Shown: piece by piece, positions 17,310-25,601 of the stretch
How the letters are laid out: each line of letters starts with the position of its first letter
How positions within the stretch are numbered: the stretch's first letter is position 1
Program-made: the position numbers and the translations under genes
Assembly (NCBI GenBank): GCA_041691315.1
Contig: JBEPUW010000003.1
Span: 62,001 to 126,000, forward strand
Length of the DNA: 64,000 nucleotides
Origin: Poindextera sp041691315
GTDB lineage: Bacteria; Pseudomonadota; Alphaproteobacteria; Caulobacterales; Caulobacteraceae
Direction: 5' to 3'
The notes under the pieces: generated by a model
Database searches by the model: none
The model's input: the letters and a program-made list of their open reading frames with translations, nothing else
Told to the model about the DNA's origin: nothing

Positions 17310-17728
17310 CGCAGGTCGTATTCGTACATGACGACCGCCGCCGGTTCGGCGTTGCGGCCTTCGTAGAGGGCGCGGGCCGGCGCGTTGTCGGTCTCGGTGA
17401 CGATCCAGGCCTGGGCGCATCCGAGCTGGGCGCCGAGCGCCATGGCGTCGTCCAGCAGGCGTTGCGCAATGCCCCGGCGTTGCAGCGACGGGGTCACGGC
17501 GAGGTCGTCGATATAGAGGTCCGGCGCCCGGTCGGGGTGGTGGTGAATGATGGCGGCGAGCTTGCCGACCACGACCTGGTCGACGCGTGCGACGATCATG
17601 ATGTGGCCGGGGTCGGCCAGGAAACCCGCCAGCCGGTCCGGATCGACCGAGGCGTCGAGCACCTCGGGCGCCAAGTGGGCCATGACGGCGGCGTCTCCGG
17701 GACCAAGGCGGGTCAATGCGACATCCAT
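17306..17728 (-). CDS. GNAT N-acetyltransferase resembling AAC(3)-I
   Basis: A 140-residue acetyl-CoA transferase. The coenzyme A loop is seen in QRRGIAQRLLDDA after the strand LYIDDLAVTPS, and ALYEGRN is the usual C-terminal helix. Strand order and the piece IDDLAV resemble aminoglycoside 3-N-acetyltransferase type I proteins, but sequence alone does not show drug modification. It lies 8 bp after the fucosidase gene and overlaps the SDR start, so all three are one transcript. Confidence 0.8.
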   Translation of the reverse strand: MDVALTRLGPGDAAVMAHLAPEVLDASVDPDRLAGFLADPGHIMIVARVDQVVVGKLAAIIHHHPDRAPDLYIDDLAVTPSLQRRGIAQRLLDDAMALGAQLGCAQAWIVTETDNAPARALYEGRNAEPAAVVMYEYDLR

Positions 17729-17736
17729 GCCCGTGC

Positions 17737-19188
17737 CTATAACCCGATGGACACCACGGGCGCGAACGATCCCGAAAGCGGACGGGCGAACGTGAGGATG
17801 AGGTCCGGACCATCCTGGCTGAGCGCGACGGGGCTTCCGTCGGCGAGCCGCTCGGCCTCGGCGTCCACCGTCAGGCCGAGCACCCGCAGCCGCTCGCCGC
17901 GCGGCGACCCCAGCACGATCAGATTCAACCGCGCTTCGGAGCAGGTGAACCGCACTGGCAGGCCTTCATCGGTTACACCCTCCGCCCGCGTCCACGGCCG
18001 GGTTCCGTAGATCGCCGCGCCATTCGCCCGCAACCAGGCCCCGAACGCCTTCAGCCGGGCGGCCTGGGCATCGGGTATCGCCCCGTTCGCCTGTGGCCCG
18101 ACGTTGAGCAGCAGGTTGCCGTTCTTCGCCACACCGTCGATGAAGTCGCCGAGCAGGGTCTCGAACGGCGCGTAGTCGGCTTCGGTGTCGTTGCGGTTGA
18201 AGCCGAACGAGTGGCTCATGCCACGCGTCGCCTCCCACTTCTTCGTCTCGATCGCTGGAAACCGCGCATATTCCGGCGTGCGAAAGTCGCTGTGCGGCAC
18301 CACGGCCGGGATAATGCCGTCGAAGGCGGCCGGATCGCGCAGCATCCGCGCCTTGATCCTCTCGTCCAGCGCCCGCCGCGCCGCCGGATCGCGCAACGGG
18401 CTGGCATCCGGATCGCCGGCGACCCAGCGGTCGTTGACGACGCCATCGGGCACGGCGTTGTAATAGTCGGCGAACAGCTGGTTCAGCCGCGCCTGCGGCG
18501 TCGGCCAGGAGATGTCGTTCCACAGCAGGCTGGGCTCGTAGCGTTCGATCAGCTCACGCACCTGGGCGTCGGCATAGTCCGGATAGGGTCCGCCCGGCGT
18601 CGAGCCCATGAAGTCGGCCATGGTCAGCACCGGTTCGGTGTTGAAGGTCCAATCGATGCCGCCGGAATAGTAGACGCCGAAGCGCAGGCCCGCCGCGCGG
18701 ACCGCCGCGGCCAGTTCGCCGACGATGTCCCGCGCCGTAAACCATTGCGCGCGCCCGGGATTCTCGACGTCGCTCGGCCACAGGCAAAAGCCGTCATGGT
18801 GCTTGGTGACCAGCACCACATGACGCGCGCCGGCATCGCGGAAGCTTTCCGCCCAGGCGGCCGGATCCCAGTGCTTCAGGCCCTCGACAAACGGGGCCTT
18901 GAACGCCTCATAAGGCTGGTCGCCATAGGTCGCCTTGTGGAACGCGGCCGAGGGCGTGCCGGGGACCTTGATCGCGTTGGCGTACCATTCGGTATAGGGC
19001 GTCATGGCCACGGCGCGGTCGTAGTCGCTCTTGAAGGCGTCGGAGATATTGCCCAGCCGCGCCGCGAACCCCGGTATGGCGAACAGGCCCCAGTGGATGA
19101 AGACCCCGAACTTGGCCTCGTCATACCAGGCGGGCAGGGGCCGCGCGTTCAGGGCAGCGAGGTCTGGCGCGTATCGGGGTTGGCTCAT
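17737..19188 (-). CDS. GH29 alpha-L-fucosidase
   Basis: Retaining exo-fucosidase of 483 residues. Family hallmarks are WYDEAKFGVFIHWGLFAIPG at the N-terminus, the KHHDGFCLWPS box near residue 130 and LLWNDISWP near 217, where the Asp is the expected nucleophile. A C-terminal beta domain follows. There is no signal peptide, so it should act on imported fucosylated saccharides in the cytoplasm. The gene heads a three-gene operon with the GNAT and SDR genes and starts 30 bp after the VIT1-type gene. Confidence 0.9.
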   Translation of the reverse strand: MSQPRYAPDLAALNARPLPAWYDEAKFGVFIHWGLFAIPGFAARLGNISDAFKSDYDRAVAMTPYTEWYANAIKVPGTPSAAFHKATYGDQPYEAFKAPFVEGLKHWDPAAWAESFRDAGARHVVLVTKHHDGFCLWPSDVENPGRAQWFTARDIVGELAAAVRAAGLRFGVYYSGGIDWTFNTEPVLTMADFMGSTPGGPYPDYADAQVRELIERYEPSLLWNDISWPTPQARLNQLFADYYNAVPDGVVNDRWVAGDPDASPLRDPAARRALDERIKARMLRDPAAFDGIIPAVVPHSDFRTPEYARFPAIETKKWEATRGMSHSFGFNRNDTEADYAPFETLLGDFIDGVAKNGNLLLNVGPQANGAIPDAQAARLKAFGAWLRANGAAIYGTRPWTRAEGVTDEGLPVRFTCSEARLNLIVLGSPRGERLRVLGLTVDAEAERLADGSPVALSQDGPDLILTFARPLSGSFAPVVSIGL

Positions 19189-19218
19189 TCGCCACCTTCC
19201 CCAAACTTGCCTTTGCGG

Positions 19219-19914
19219 TCAAACGACCGTCCCGAACAGGGCGCCGACGCCCGACGTCACGGCCATGGCCAGCGCGCCCCAGAAGGCGACGCGCACGGCG
19301 CCCTTCACGACGCTTGCCCCGCCGGCACCGGCGGCCAGGGCGCCGAGGACGGCGAGTGATATCAACGAGATCGCGGCCACCAGGGCCGGCAGCACGCTCT
19401 GCGGCGCAATGGTGCTGACCAGAAGCGGCATGGCCGCCCCGGCCGCGAAGCTGGCGGCCGAGGCCAGGGCGGCCTGCAACGGCCGCGCCTTCAGACTGTC
19501 GGAAATGCCGAGTTCATCGCGGGCATGGGCGTCCAGCGCGTCGCGCGCCATCAGCTGATCGGCGACCTGCCTGGCCAGCGCCGGGTCGAGACCGCGCCCG
19601 ACATAGATCGCCGCCAGTTCGCCGTGCTCGGCCCTGTCGTGCTTTGCGAGTTCCTCGCGCTCCAGCGCCAGATCCGCTTCCTCCGTATCCGCCTGGGAGC
19701 GCACCGAGACGTATTCGCCGGCCGCCATCGACATGGCGCCGGCGACTAGGCCGGAAACCCCCGCGACAAGAACCGCGGTTCGCCCGCCGTGCGCCGCGGC
19801 GACGCCCAGGATCAGGCTCGCCGTCGACAATATGCCGTCATCCGCGCCCAGCACGGCCGCGCGCAGCCAGCCGACACGGCCCGTGCGATGTTTTTCCAGG
19901 TGGCGGCGCGGCAT
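19219..19914 (-). CDS. VIT1/CCC1-family iron/manganese transporter
   Basis: A 231-residue inner-membrane protein. The N-terminal DDGILSTASLILGVAAAHGG and GAMSMAAGEYVSV carry the acidic and methionine residues that line the cation path in VIT1. A polar loop with acidic residues (ALEREELAKHDRAEHGE) resembles the metal-binding domain, and three further hydrophobic helices end the chain. Five membrane spans are expected. It follows parB on the same strand with a 29-bp gap and may be read through from it. Confidence 0.87.
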   Translation of the reverse strand: MPRRHLEKHRTGRVGWLRAAVLGADDGILSTASLILGVAAAHGGRTAVLVAGVSGLVAGAMSMAAGEYVSVRSQADTEEADLALEREELAKHDRAEHGELAAIYVGRGLDPALARQVADQLMARDALDAHARDELGISDSLKARPLQAALASAASFAAGAAMPLLVSTIAPQSVLPALVAAISLISLAVLGALAAGAGGASVVKGAVRVAFWGALAMAVTSGVGALFGTVV

Positions 19915-19943
19915 ATTGGGCCTTCAGGCTGGGGGCCGGCGCG

Positions 19944-20810
19944 TCACCCTCGCGTAAGCCGCCGGCAAAGATCGTCCAGCTGCTCTAACGTCCTATAGCG
20001 GATGGTCAGTTCCCCGCCGCCGCGCCGATGCGCGATTTCGACCGCGAGGCCCAGGGCGCGGGCCAGGTCTTCCTCAAGGGCGCGGGTATCGGCGTCCTTG
20101 CGCGGCGCGTCTTCGTCGCGCGCGCGGTCGGGCGCCACATCGGACTGGGCGCGGCGGGCCAGGGCCTCGGCGGCGCGGACGCTCAGGCCCTGCTCCACCA
20201 CATGATGGGCGAGGATGAGCGGATCGGGGGCCGAGGCGACTGCGCGTGCGTGGCCGGCGGAGAGCTTGCCCAGGCGCAGCATGACCACCACGGTCGGCGG
20301 CAGGTCGAGCAGGCGCAAGGTGTTGGCCACATGGCTGCGGCTCTTGCCGACAGTGCGGGCGACGTCCTCCTGCGTGCGGCCGAAGCGGACCATCAGGGCG
20401 CGATAGCCGCTGGCCTCTTCGATCGGGTTCAGGTCGGCGCGCTGGACGTTCTCGATGATGGCGATCTCGAGCGTCTCCAGATCGTCGAGTTCGCGCAGCA
20501 TGACTGGAATGGATGTCAGACCGGCGGCCTGGGCGGCGCGCCAGCGGCGTTCGCCGGCGACGATCTGATATTGCCCCGGCTGCTCCGGCGACGGGCGCAC
20601 CAGGATGGGTTGCAACACGCCTTTTTCGCGAACCGAGGCGGTCAGCACCTCAAGCTCGTCGACATCGAAATCCATCCGCGGCTGGGCGGCGTTGCGATGG
20701 ATCTGCTCGATCGGAATCTCGCGATTGCCGGCCGCGGCGCCCTCGCCGGCGGCGGTCGCTTCATCGAGCAGGGCCGACAGGCCCCGGCCAAGGCCCCGGC
20801 GCTCGGTCAT
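19944..20810 (-). CDS. parB: Chromosome-partitioning protein ParB
   Basis: CTP-dependent DNA clamp that loads at parS and spreads to form the partition complex moved by ParA. The 288-residue protein has MTERRGLGRGLSALLDE at the N-terminus (the ParA-interacting tail), the CTP-binding GERRWR at residues 86-91 and ENVQR at 120-124. A helix-turn-helix (TQEDVARTVGKSRSHVANTL) and a C-terminal dimerisation domain follow. The ATG at 20810 overlaps the parA TGA by one base (TGATG). Its presumed sites are at 24184-24199 and nearby. Confidence 0.97.
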   Translation of the reverse strand: MTERRGLGRGLSALLDEATAAGEGAAAGNREIPIEQIHRNAAQPRMDFDVDELEVLTASVREKGVLQPILVRPSPEQPGQYQIVAGERRWRAAQAAGLTSIPVMLRELDDLETLEIAIIENVQRADLNPIEEASGYRALMVRFGRTQEDVARTVGKSRSHVANTLRLLDLPPTVVVMLRLGKLSAGHARAVASAPDPLILAHHVVEQGLSVRAAEALARRAQSDVAPDRARDEDAPRKDADTRALEEDLARALGLAVEIAHRRGGGELTIRYRTLEQLDDLCRRLTRG

Positions 20811-21625
20811 CAGGCGGCGACCACGGCGCGCCGCGCGCGTTCGCGGCCGACCACTTCGCGCGCCAGGTCGAGATAGGCGCGGCTGCCGGCGCATTTCAGG
20901 TCGTAGACCAGCACCGGCTTGCCGAACGACGGCGCCTCGGAAACCCTGACATTGCGGGGGATCATGGTCTGATAGACCTTGTCGCCGAAATGCGAGCGGA
21001 CGTCGGCGGCGACCTGGTCGGAGAGCCGGTTGCGGCGATCGTACATGGTCAGCACCAGGCCCTGGATCTCCAGGCGCGGGTTCAGACTGCCGCGCACCAG
21101 CTCGACCGTACGCATGAGCTGGGTCAGGCCTTCGAGCGCGAAGAACTCACACTGCAGTGGCACCAGAACCGCATCGGCGGCGGTCATGGCGTTGACCGTG
21201 AGCAGGTTGAGCGACGGTGGGCAATCGATCAGCACATAGGTGTAGGCGTTCGCGTCGCGGGCGTCACGCAGGGGTTGCAACGCGTCGCGCAGCCGGAAGG
21301 AGCGGCGCGGGGCCGAGGCCAGCTCGATCTCGGCGCCGGAGAGGTCGGGGTCGCAGCCGAGCAGGTCGAGACCCGGCAGGGCGGTGCGCCGGGCGGCCTC
21401 GGCGATGGCCGCGCCATTGACCACCACGTCATAGACCGTCCGCTGGGTCCCGCCGCGCGACATGCCCAGACCGGTGGAGGCGTTGCCCTGCGGGTCGAGG
21501 TCGATCAGCAGCACGCGCTCGCCGACCGCGGCCAGGGCGGTGCCAAGGTTGATGGCGGTGGTGGTCTTGCCCACCCCGCCCTTCTGGTTGGAGACCGACA
21601 GAACTCTCAGGCCGGAGTCAGACAT
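20810..21625 (-). CDS. parA: Chromosome-partitioning ATPase ParA
   Basis: Walker-type ATPase whose nucleoid gradient pulls ParB-parS complexes to the new pole. The deviant Walker A motif KGGVGKTTT is at residues 15-23, IDLDPQGNASTGLG holds the A' Asp, and VLIDCPPSLNLLTVNA is the Walker B region. Length is 271 residues. It overlaps the end of rsmG by 8 bp, the standard mnmG-rsmG-parA-parB order near alphaproteobacterial origins. Confidence 0.97.
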   Translation of the reverse strand: MSDSGLRVLSVSNQKGGVGKTTTAINLGTALAAVGERVLLIDLDPQGNASTGLGMSRGGTQRTVYDVVVNGAAIAEAARRTALPGLDLLGCDPDLSGAEIELASAPRRSFRLRDALQPLRDARDANAYTYVLIDCPPSLNLLTVNAMTAADAVLVPLQCEFFALEGLTQLMRTVELVRGSLNPRLEIQGLVLTMYDRRNRLSDQVAADVRSHFGDKVYQTMIPRNVRVSEAPSFGKPVLVYDLKCAGSRAYLDLAREVVGRERARRAVVAA

Positions 21626-22259
21626 GCTTTAGCTTCCTCATCCGCACGATGCGGCCATCGGTATGGCTGAGACTGTCGATCAGCTCCGCTTCAAACTTCC
21701 ATGATGTAGTGGCCGCTTCGAGCTCGGCCACAACATCTTGACCCTTCATGAACAGCCCAATCGCGCCCCGCCGCAGGTAGGGCTGAGCATAGCGGAAAAG
21801 CCGGCTCAAGGGAGCGCAGGCGCGGGCGGCGACGACGTCGACGCTGATATCCAGATCCTCGGCGCGTGCGTGGTGCACCATGGCCGGCACGGCGATGGTC
21901 GCGACGATCTCTTCCAGAAACCGGCAGCGTTTGGCCATACTCTCGATCAGATGCACCGTGGCGCCCGGCCGGCCCTTCAGGAAGATGGCCAGGACCAGGC
22001 CCGGAAAGCCCGCCCCGGCGCCCAGGTCGGCCCAGCGCAGGGCTTCCGGTTCAAGTGTCAGCAGTTGGGCGCTGTCATAGGCGTGGCGCAGCCAGAACTC
22101 GGCAAGCGCCGAGGGCCCGACCAGGTTCATGCGCGTATTCCAGCCGGCCAGCGCCGTGCGAAACGACTCGAGATCCGCCATCTGGGCCGCTGTGGCGCCT
22201 GTCGCGGCCTGAAACTCGGCCGCCCCAAAGACTTGATCGAGAACGGCTTCTTCGGTCAC
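21618..22259 (-). CDS. rsmG: 16S rRNA (guanine-N7) methyltransferase RsmG
   Basis: Makes m7G527 in 16S rRNA; its loss gives low-level streptomycin resistance in several bacteria. The 213-residue protein shows the class I S-adenosylmethionine pocket WADLGAGAGFPGLVLAI and the substrate loop FETALAGWNTRMNLVG-like segment FRTALAGWNTRMNLVG before it. The ORF lies 3 bp after mnmG and overlaps parA by 8 bp, so expression is tied to both neighbours. Confidence 0.93.
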   Translation of the reverse strand: MTEEAVLDQVFGAAEFQAATGATAAQMADLESFRTALAGWNTRMNLVGPSALAEFWLRHAYDSAQLLTLEPEALRWADLGAGAGFPGLVLAIFLKGRPGATVHLIESMAKRCRFLEEIVATIAVPAMVHHARAEDLDISVDVVAARACAPLSRLFRYAQPYLRRGAIGLFMKGQDVVAELEAATTSWKFEAELIDSLSHTDGRIVRMRKLKHV

Positions 22260-22262
22260 GGG

Positions 22263-24128
22263 TCAGGCAGCGCGTGCACGGCGGGCGTGGGCGAGCAGGG
22301 CGGTGAGCGCGCCGGGCGTGACCCCCTCGATACGCGAAGCCTGCCCCAGGGTGCGTGGCCGGACGGCGGCGAGCTTTTCCCGCGCCTCGGTCGAAAGACC
22401 GCCGATGCCGGCATAGTCCAGGCCGTCAGGTAGGGCCAAGTCCTCGTCCTTACGGAAGGCGGTGACATCGGCAGACTGACGGTCGAGATAGCCGGCGTAG
22501 GCCGCCTCGATTTCGATCTGTTCGCCTGCAAAGTCGGGCCAGTTAGCGATTTCCGGCCATACTGTGGCCAGCTGGGCCAGACCGATATCGGCATAGGCCA
22601 GAAGCTGAACGACATCGCGGCGCTGGCCGTCGGCCTTGACGCCTAAGCCGGCCCGGATCGCCTCGGTCGGGGTTAGTTGCAGCGCATGAGCACGGGCGCG
22701 AATCTCGTCCAGGATCGCGGCCTTGGCGGTGAAGGCTCGGGCGCGGTCGGAACCGACGCAGTCCAGCGCAATCCCGCGCGCGGTCAGGCGTTGGTCCGCA
22801 TTGTCGGCGCGCAGGGTCAGGCGGAACTCGGCGCGGCTGGTGAACATGCGGTAGGGCTCGGTCACGCCGCGGGTGACCAGGTCGTCTATCATCACGCCGA
22901 GATAGGCTTCGTCGCGGGCGAACACCGCCGGCTCGGCCTCCGAAGCGGCGCGAGCGGCGTTCAGCCCGGCGACCAGGCCCTGCCCGGCCGCCTCTTCATA
23001 GCCGGTGGTGCCGTTGATCTGGCCGGCCAGATAGAGGCCCGGCAGGCGCTTGACCTCGAGCGATGGCTTCAGTTCGCTGGGATCGACGTAGTCGTATTCG
23101 ATGGCGTAGCCGTAACGCTTGATGGTCACGGATTCGAGGCCGGGAATCGTGCGGATGAAGCGGTCCTGGGTGTCCTCGGAGACCGAGGTCGAGATGCCGT
23201 TCGGATAGACGGTATCGTCGTCGCGGCCCTCCGGCTCCAGGAAGATCTGGTGGCCGGTCTTGTCGGCGAAGCGGACCACCTTGTCCTCGATCGACGGGCA
23301 ATAGCGCGGCCCGCGCCCCAGCGCCCTGCCGCCATAAACCGCTGATTCCGTCAGCCGTTCGGCGATGATCGCGTGGGTCTGCGCCGTCGTCCACGTGACG
23401 CCACAGCGGACTTGCGGCCGGTCGACCGATTCCGTCATGAAGGAAAAGGGGATCGGCGCTGTGTCGCCGGCCTGCATCTCCAGCCCATCCCAGGCGATGG
23501 TGCGGCCATCCAGCCGCGCCGGGGTGCCGGTCTTCAGTCGACCCATACGCAGCTTGAGCCCGTAGAGACGATCGGCCAGCCCGATCGCCGGGGCGTCGCC
23601 TACGCGGCCGGCGGGCGTGCGGGTTTCCCCGCGATGGATGACGCCGCGCAGAAAGGTGCCGGTGGTCAGAACCACCGCGCCGCCGCGCCAGCTTTGGCCA
23701 TTGGCGTCTTCTACGCCGACGACGCGGCCGTCCGCCAGAATCAGGTCCTCGACCGCCGCCGCGACCACGGTGAGGCTGGGTTGCTCCGCCACGGATCGCT
23801 GCATGGCCGCGCGATAGACAGCGCGGTCGATTTGGGCGCGCGGGCCACGCACCGCTGGACCCTTGGAGCGGTTGAGCATGCGGAACTGGATGCCGGCCTC
23901 GTCCGCAAGGCGGCCCATAAGTCCGTCGAGGGCGTCGATCTCACGGACCAGGTGGCCCTTGCCCAGGCCGCCGATAGCCGGGTTGCAGGACATTTCACCA
24001 ATGGTTTCAAGCTTGTGCGTCAGCAGCAGCGTCCGCGCACCGAAGCGCGCCGACGCCGCCGCGGCTTCACAGCCGGCGTGACCGCCGCCGATGACGATGA
24101 CGTCCCAATGGGTAGAAGAGGCTGACAT
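22263..24128 (-). CDS. mnmG: tRNA uridine-5-carboxymethylaminomethyl modification enzyme MnmG
   Basis: FAD enzyme that with MnmE modifies the wobble uridine of several tRNAs. The dinucleotide motif VIGGGHAGCEAA is at residues 12-23. Later family markers are CNPAIGGLGKGH, the flavin-domain GLYLAGQINGTTGYEEAAGQG and a helical C-terminus. I start it at the ATG at 24128, giving 621 residues. The frame stays open to 24200, where an apparent start (MFHVKQ) is only the parS palindrome read as protein. Cell-wide role; cytoplasmic. Confidence 0.95.
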   Translation of the reverse strand: MSASSTHWDVIVIGGGHAGCEAAAASARFGARTLLLTHKLETIGEMSCNPAIGGLGKGHLVREIDALDGLMGRLADEAGIQFRMLNRSKGPAVRGPRAQIDRAVYRAAMQRSVAEQPSLTVVAAAVEDLILADGRVVGVEDANGQSWRGGAVVLTTGTFLRGVIHRGETRTPAGRVGDAPAIGLADRLYGLKLRMGRLKTGTPARLDGRTIAWDGLEMQAGDTAPIPFSFMTESVDRPQVRCGVTWTTAQTHAIIAERLTESAVYGGRALGRGPRYCPSIEDKVVRFADKTGHQIFLEPEGRDDDTVYPNGISTSVSEDTQDRFIRTIPGLESVTIKRYGYAIEYDYVDPSELKPSLEVKRLPGLYLAGQINGTTGYEEAAGQGLVAGLNAARAASEAEPAVFARDEAYLGVMIDDLVTRGVTEPYRMFTSRAEFRLTLRADNADQRLTARGIALDCVGSDRARAFTAKAAILDEIRARAHALQLTPTEAIRAGLGVKADGQRRDVVQLLAYADIGLAQLATVWPEIANWPDFAGEQIEIEAAYAGYLDRQSADVTAFRKDEDLALPDGLDYAGIGGLSTEAREKLAAVRPRTLGQASRIEGVTPGALTALLAHARRARAA

Positions 24129-24183
24129 GACCGACCAAGCGCGCCGTCCGCCGGCGCCGGCTCTTATAGCTTGGGGCCGGCGC

Positions 24184-24199
24184 TGTTTCACGTGAAACA
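24184..24199. promoter_or_regulatory. parS: Perfect parS site
   Basis: The 16-bp palindrome TGTTTCACGTGAAACA is the exact consensus bound by ParB across bacteria. It lies in the mnmE-mnmG gap, 3.4 kb from parB and about 7.3 kb from the presumed origin, where alphaproteobacterial parS clusters are normally found. Confidence 0.93.
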
Positions 24200-24220
24200 T
24201 TGGGGCACGGTCCGCGCCGG

Positions 24221-24237
24221 TGTTTCACCGTGAAACA
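24221..24237. promoter_or_regulatory. parS-like palindrome with one extra central base
   Basis: TGTTTCAC and GTGAAACA are both intact but a single C lies between them, making 17 bp. It is 21 bp from the perfect site. The two ParB half-sites are shifted by one base, which may weaken or change binding. It could also be a decaying copy. Confidence 0.6.
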
Positions 24238-24239
24238 GC

Positions 24240-25595
24240 CTACTTGCCGATGCAGAACCTGGCGAACACCCGATCCAGCACATCTTCAGGGTCGACGCGG
24301 CCGCTAACCCGCGCCAGGCTGCGCGCGGCGAGGCGAACATCCTCAGCCGCCAGCTCCACCTCGACCTTCCCTGTCAGCGCGCCCGTAGCCCTGGCCAGAT
24401 GATCACGCGCAGCAACCAGGTCGTGGCGGTGCCGAGCCCGTGTCGCCGCGGGAAACTCCCCGCCCGAGAGCGACTGGATCACGCGCGCCGTCACCAGCTC
24501 GCGAAGGGCAGCCAGTCCCTCACCCCGGGTCGCCGAGACGTCGATAATCTCCAGACCGTGGCCCCTCGCCCAGGCAGCGACGGCGGCGCCGGCAGGCGAC
24601 GGGGCGAGATCCCGCTTGTTGAGCACACAGACATCGCCTGGCCTGGCCAGCCCCGCGGGTTCACGCCAGCGTTCGTCCCTTGCCGCCGTGTCGACGACCA
24701 TCAGTCTGAGATCGGCGGCCTGGGCCAGGGCGCCGGCGCGGCGCACGCCTTCGGCCTCGATCGCGCCCTTCGGAGCCCGCAGCCCGGCGGTGTCGCCGAT
24801 CAACACCCGATAGCCCGCCAGATTCAAGGCCACCTCGATAATGTCCCGGGTCGTGCCCGGCGTCGGCGTCACGATGGCCGCTTCACGACCGACCAGCGCG
24901 TTGAGCAGGCTGGACTTGCCGGCGTTCGGCGCGCCGATCAGCGCGACGCGGAAGCCCTCGCGGACCCGTTCGCCGCGCTCGCCGTCGGCCAGCGCCACGT
25001 CGATTTCACGTGCGACAATGGCGATCAGGGGCGCGGCGCCCCGCGCCACCTCCGCCGGCAAATCTTCATCGGGAAAGTCGACAGCCGCCTCAAGCATGGC
25101 CAGAGCCTCGATCAAGCTCTCGCGCCAGGCGGCATGGCGGCGCGCCAGGTCGCCATCCAGCTGGGCCAGGGCCTGGCGGCGCTGCGCGTCCGTCTCCGCC
25201 TCGACCAGATCGCCGATCGCCTCGGCCTGGCTTAGATCGAGCTTGCCGTTCTCGAAGGCGCGGCGGGTGAATTCGCCCGGCAGGGCCAGGCGCAATCCCA
25301 GACCCAGCAAGGCTTCCGTCACCGCATCGATGACCGCCGCGCCGCCGTGCAGGTGCAGTTCGGCGACGTCTTCGCCGGTATAGCTGTGCGGCCCCGGAAA
25401 CCACAGCACCAGGGCCTGGTCCAGCGGCGCGCCGTCATCCAGCCGTTTCAACCCTATAAGATGCGGGCGACGGGTTCTTGGTCGGGCGCCCGTCAAGGCC
25501 TGCAGGGCCGCGGCGGTTCCGGGTCCTGAGAGCCGCATGATCGCGACGGCCGCGCGGCCGGGCGCGCTGGCCAGCGCAAAGATGGTCTCGCCCAT
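24240..25595 (-). CDS. mnmE: tRNA modification GTPase MnmE
   Basis: Partner of MnmG in wobble-uridine modification, 451 residues. The N-terminal formyl-THF-binding domain includes PHSYTGEDVAELHLHGG. The inserted G domain has the P-loop GAPNAGKSS near residue 220, TPGTTRDIIEV, DTAGLR and NKRD. The C-terminus ends in the essential FCIGK, supplying the conserved cysteine. It starts 6 bp after the DUF6489 gene and lies upstream of the parS gap and mnmG. Confidence 0.96.
   Translation of the reverse strand: MGETIFALASAPGRAAVAIMRLSGPGTAAALQALTGARPRTRRPHLIGLKRLDDGAPLDQALVLWFPGPHSYTGEDVAELHLHGGAAVIDAVTEALLGLGLRLALPGEFTRRAFENGKLDLSQAEAIGDLVEAETDAQRRQALAQLDGDLARRHAAWRESLIEALAMLEAAVDFPDEDLPAEVARGAAPLIAIVAREIDVALADGERGERVREGFRVALIGAPNAGKSSLLNALVGREAAIVTPTPGTTRDIIEVALNLAGYRVLIGDTAGLRAPKGAIEAEGVRRAGALAQAADLRLMVVDTAARDERWREPAGLARPGDVCVLNKRDLAPSPAGAAVAAWARGHGLEIIDVSATRGEGLAALRELVTARVIQSLSGGEFPAATRARHRHDLVAARDHLARATGALTGKVEVELAAEDVRLAARSLARVSGRVDPEDVLDRVFARFCIGK
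25002..25017. promoter_or_regulatory. Degenerate parS-like site inside mnmE
   Basis: The 16 bases match 12 of 16 positions of the parS consensus, including the whole TTTCACGTG core, with mismatches in one outer half. It lies inside the coding sequence. Weak ParB sites of this kind exist near origins, but a chance match in a GC-rich gene cannot be excluded. Confidence 0.3.
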
Positions 25596-25601
25596 TGCGC
25601 C

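Noticed and set aside
24129..24200. MnmG extension beginning MFHVKQ
   Set aside because: It is the parS palindrome in translation and the family start is at 24128.
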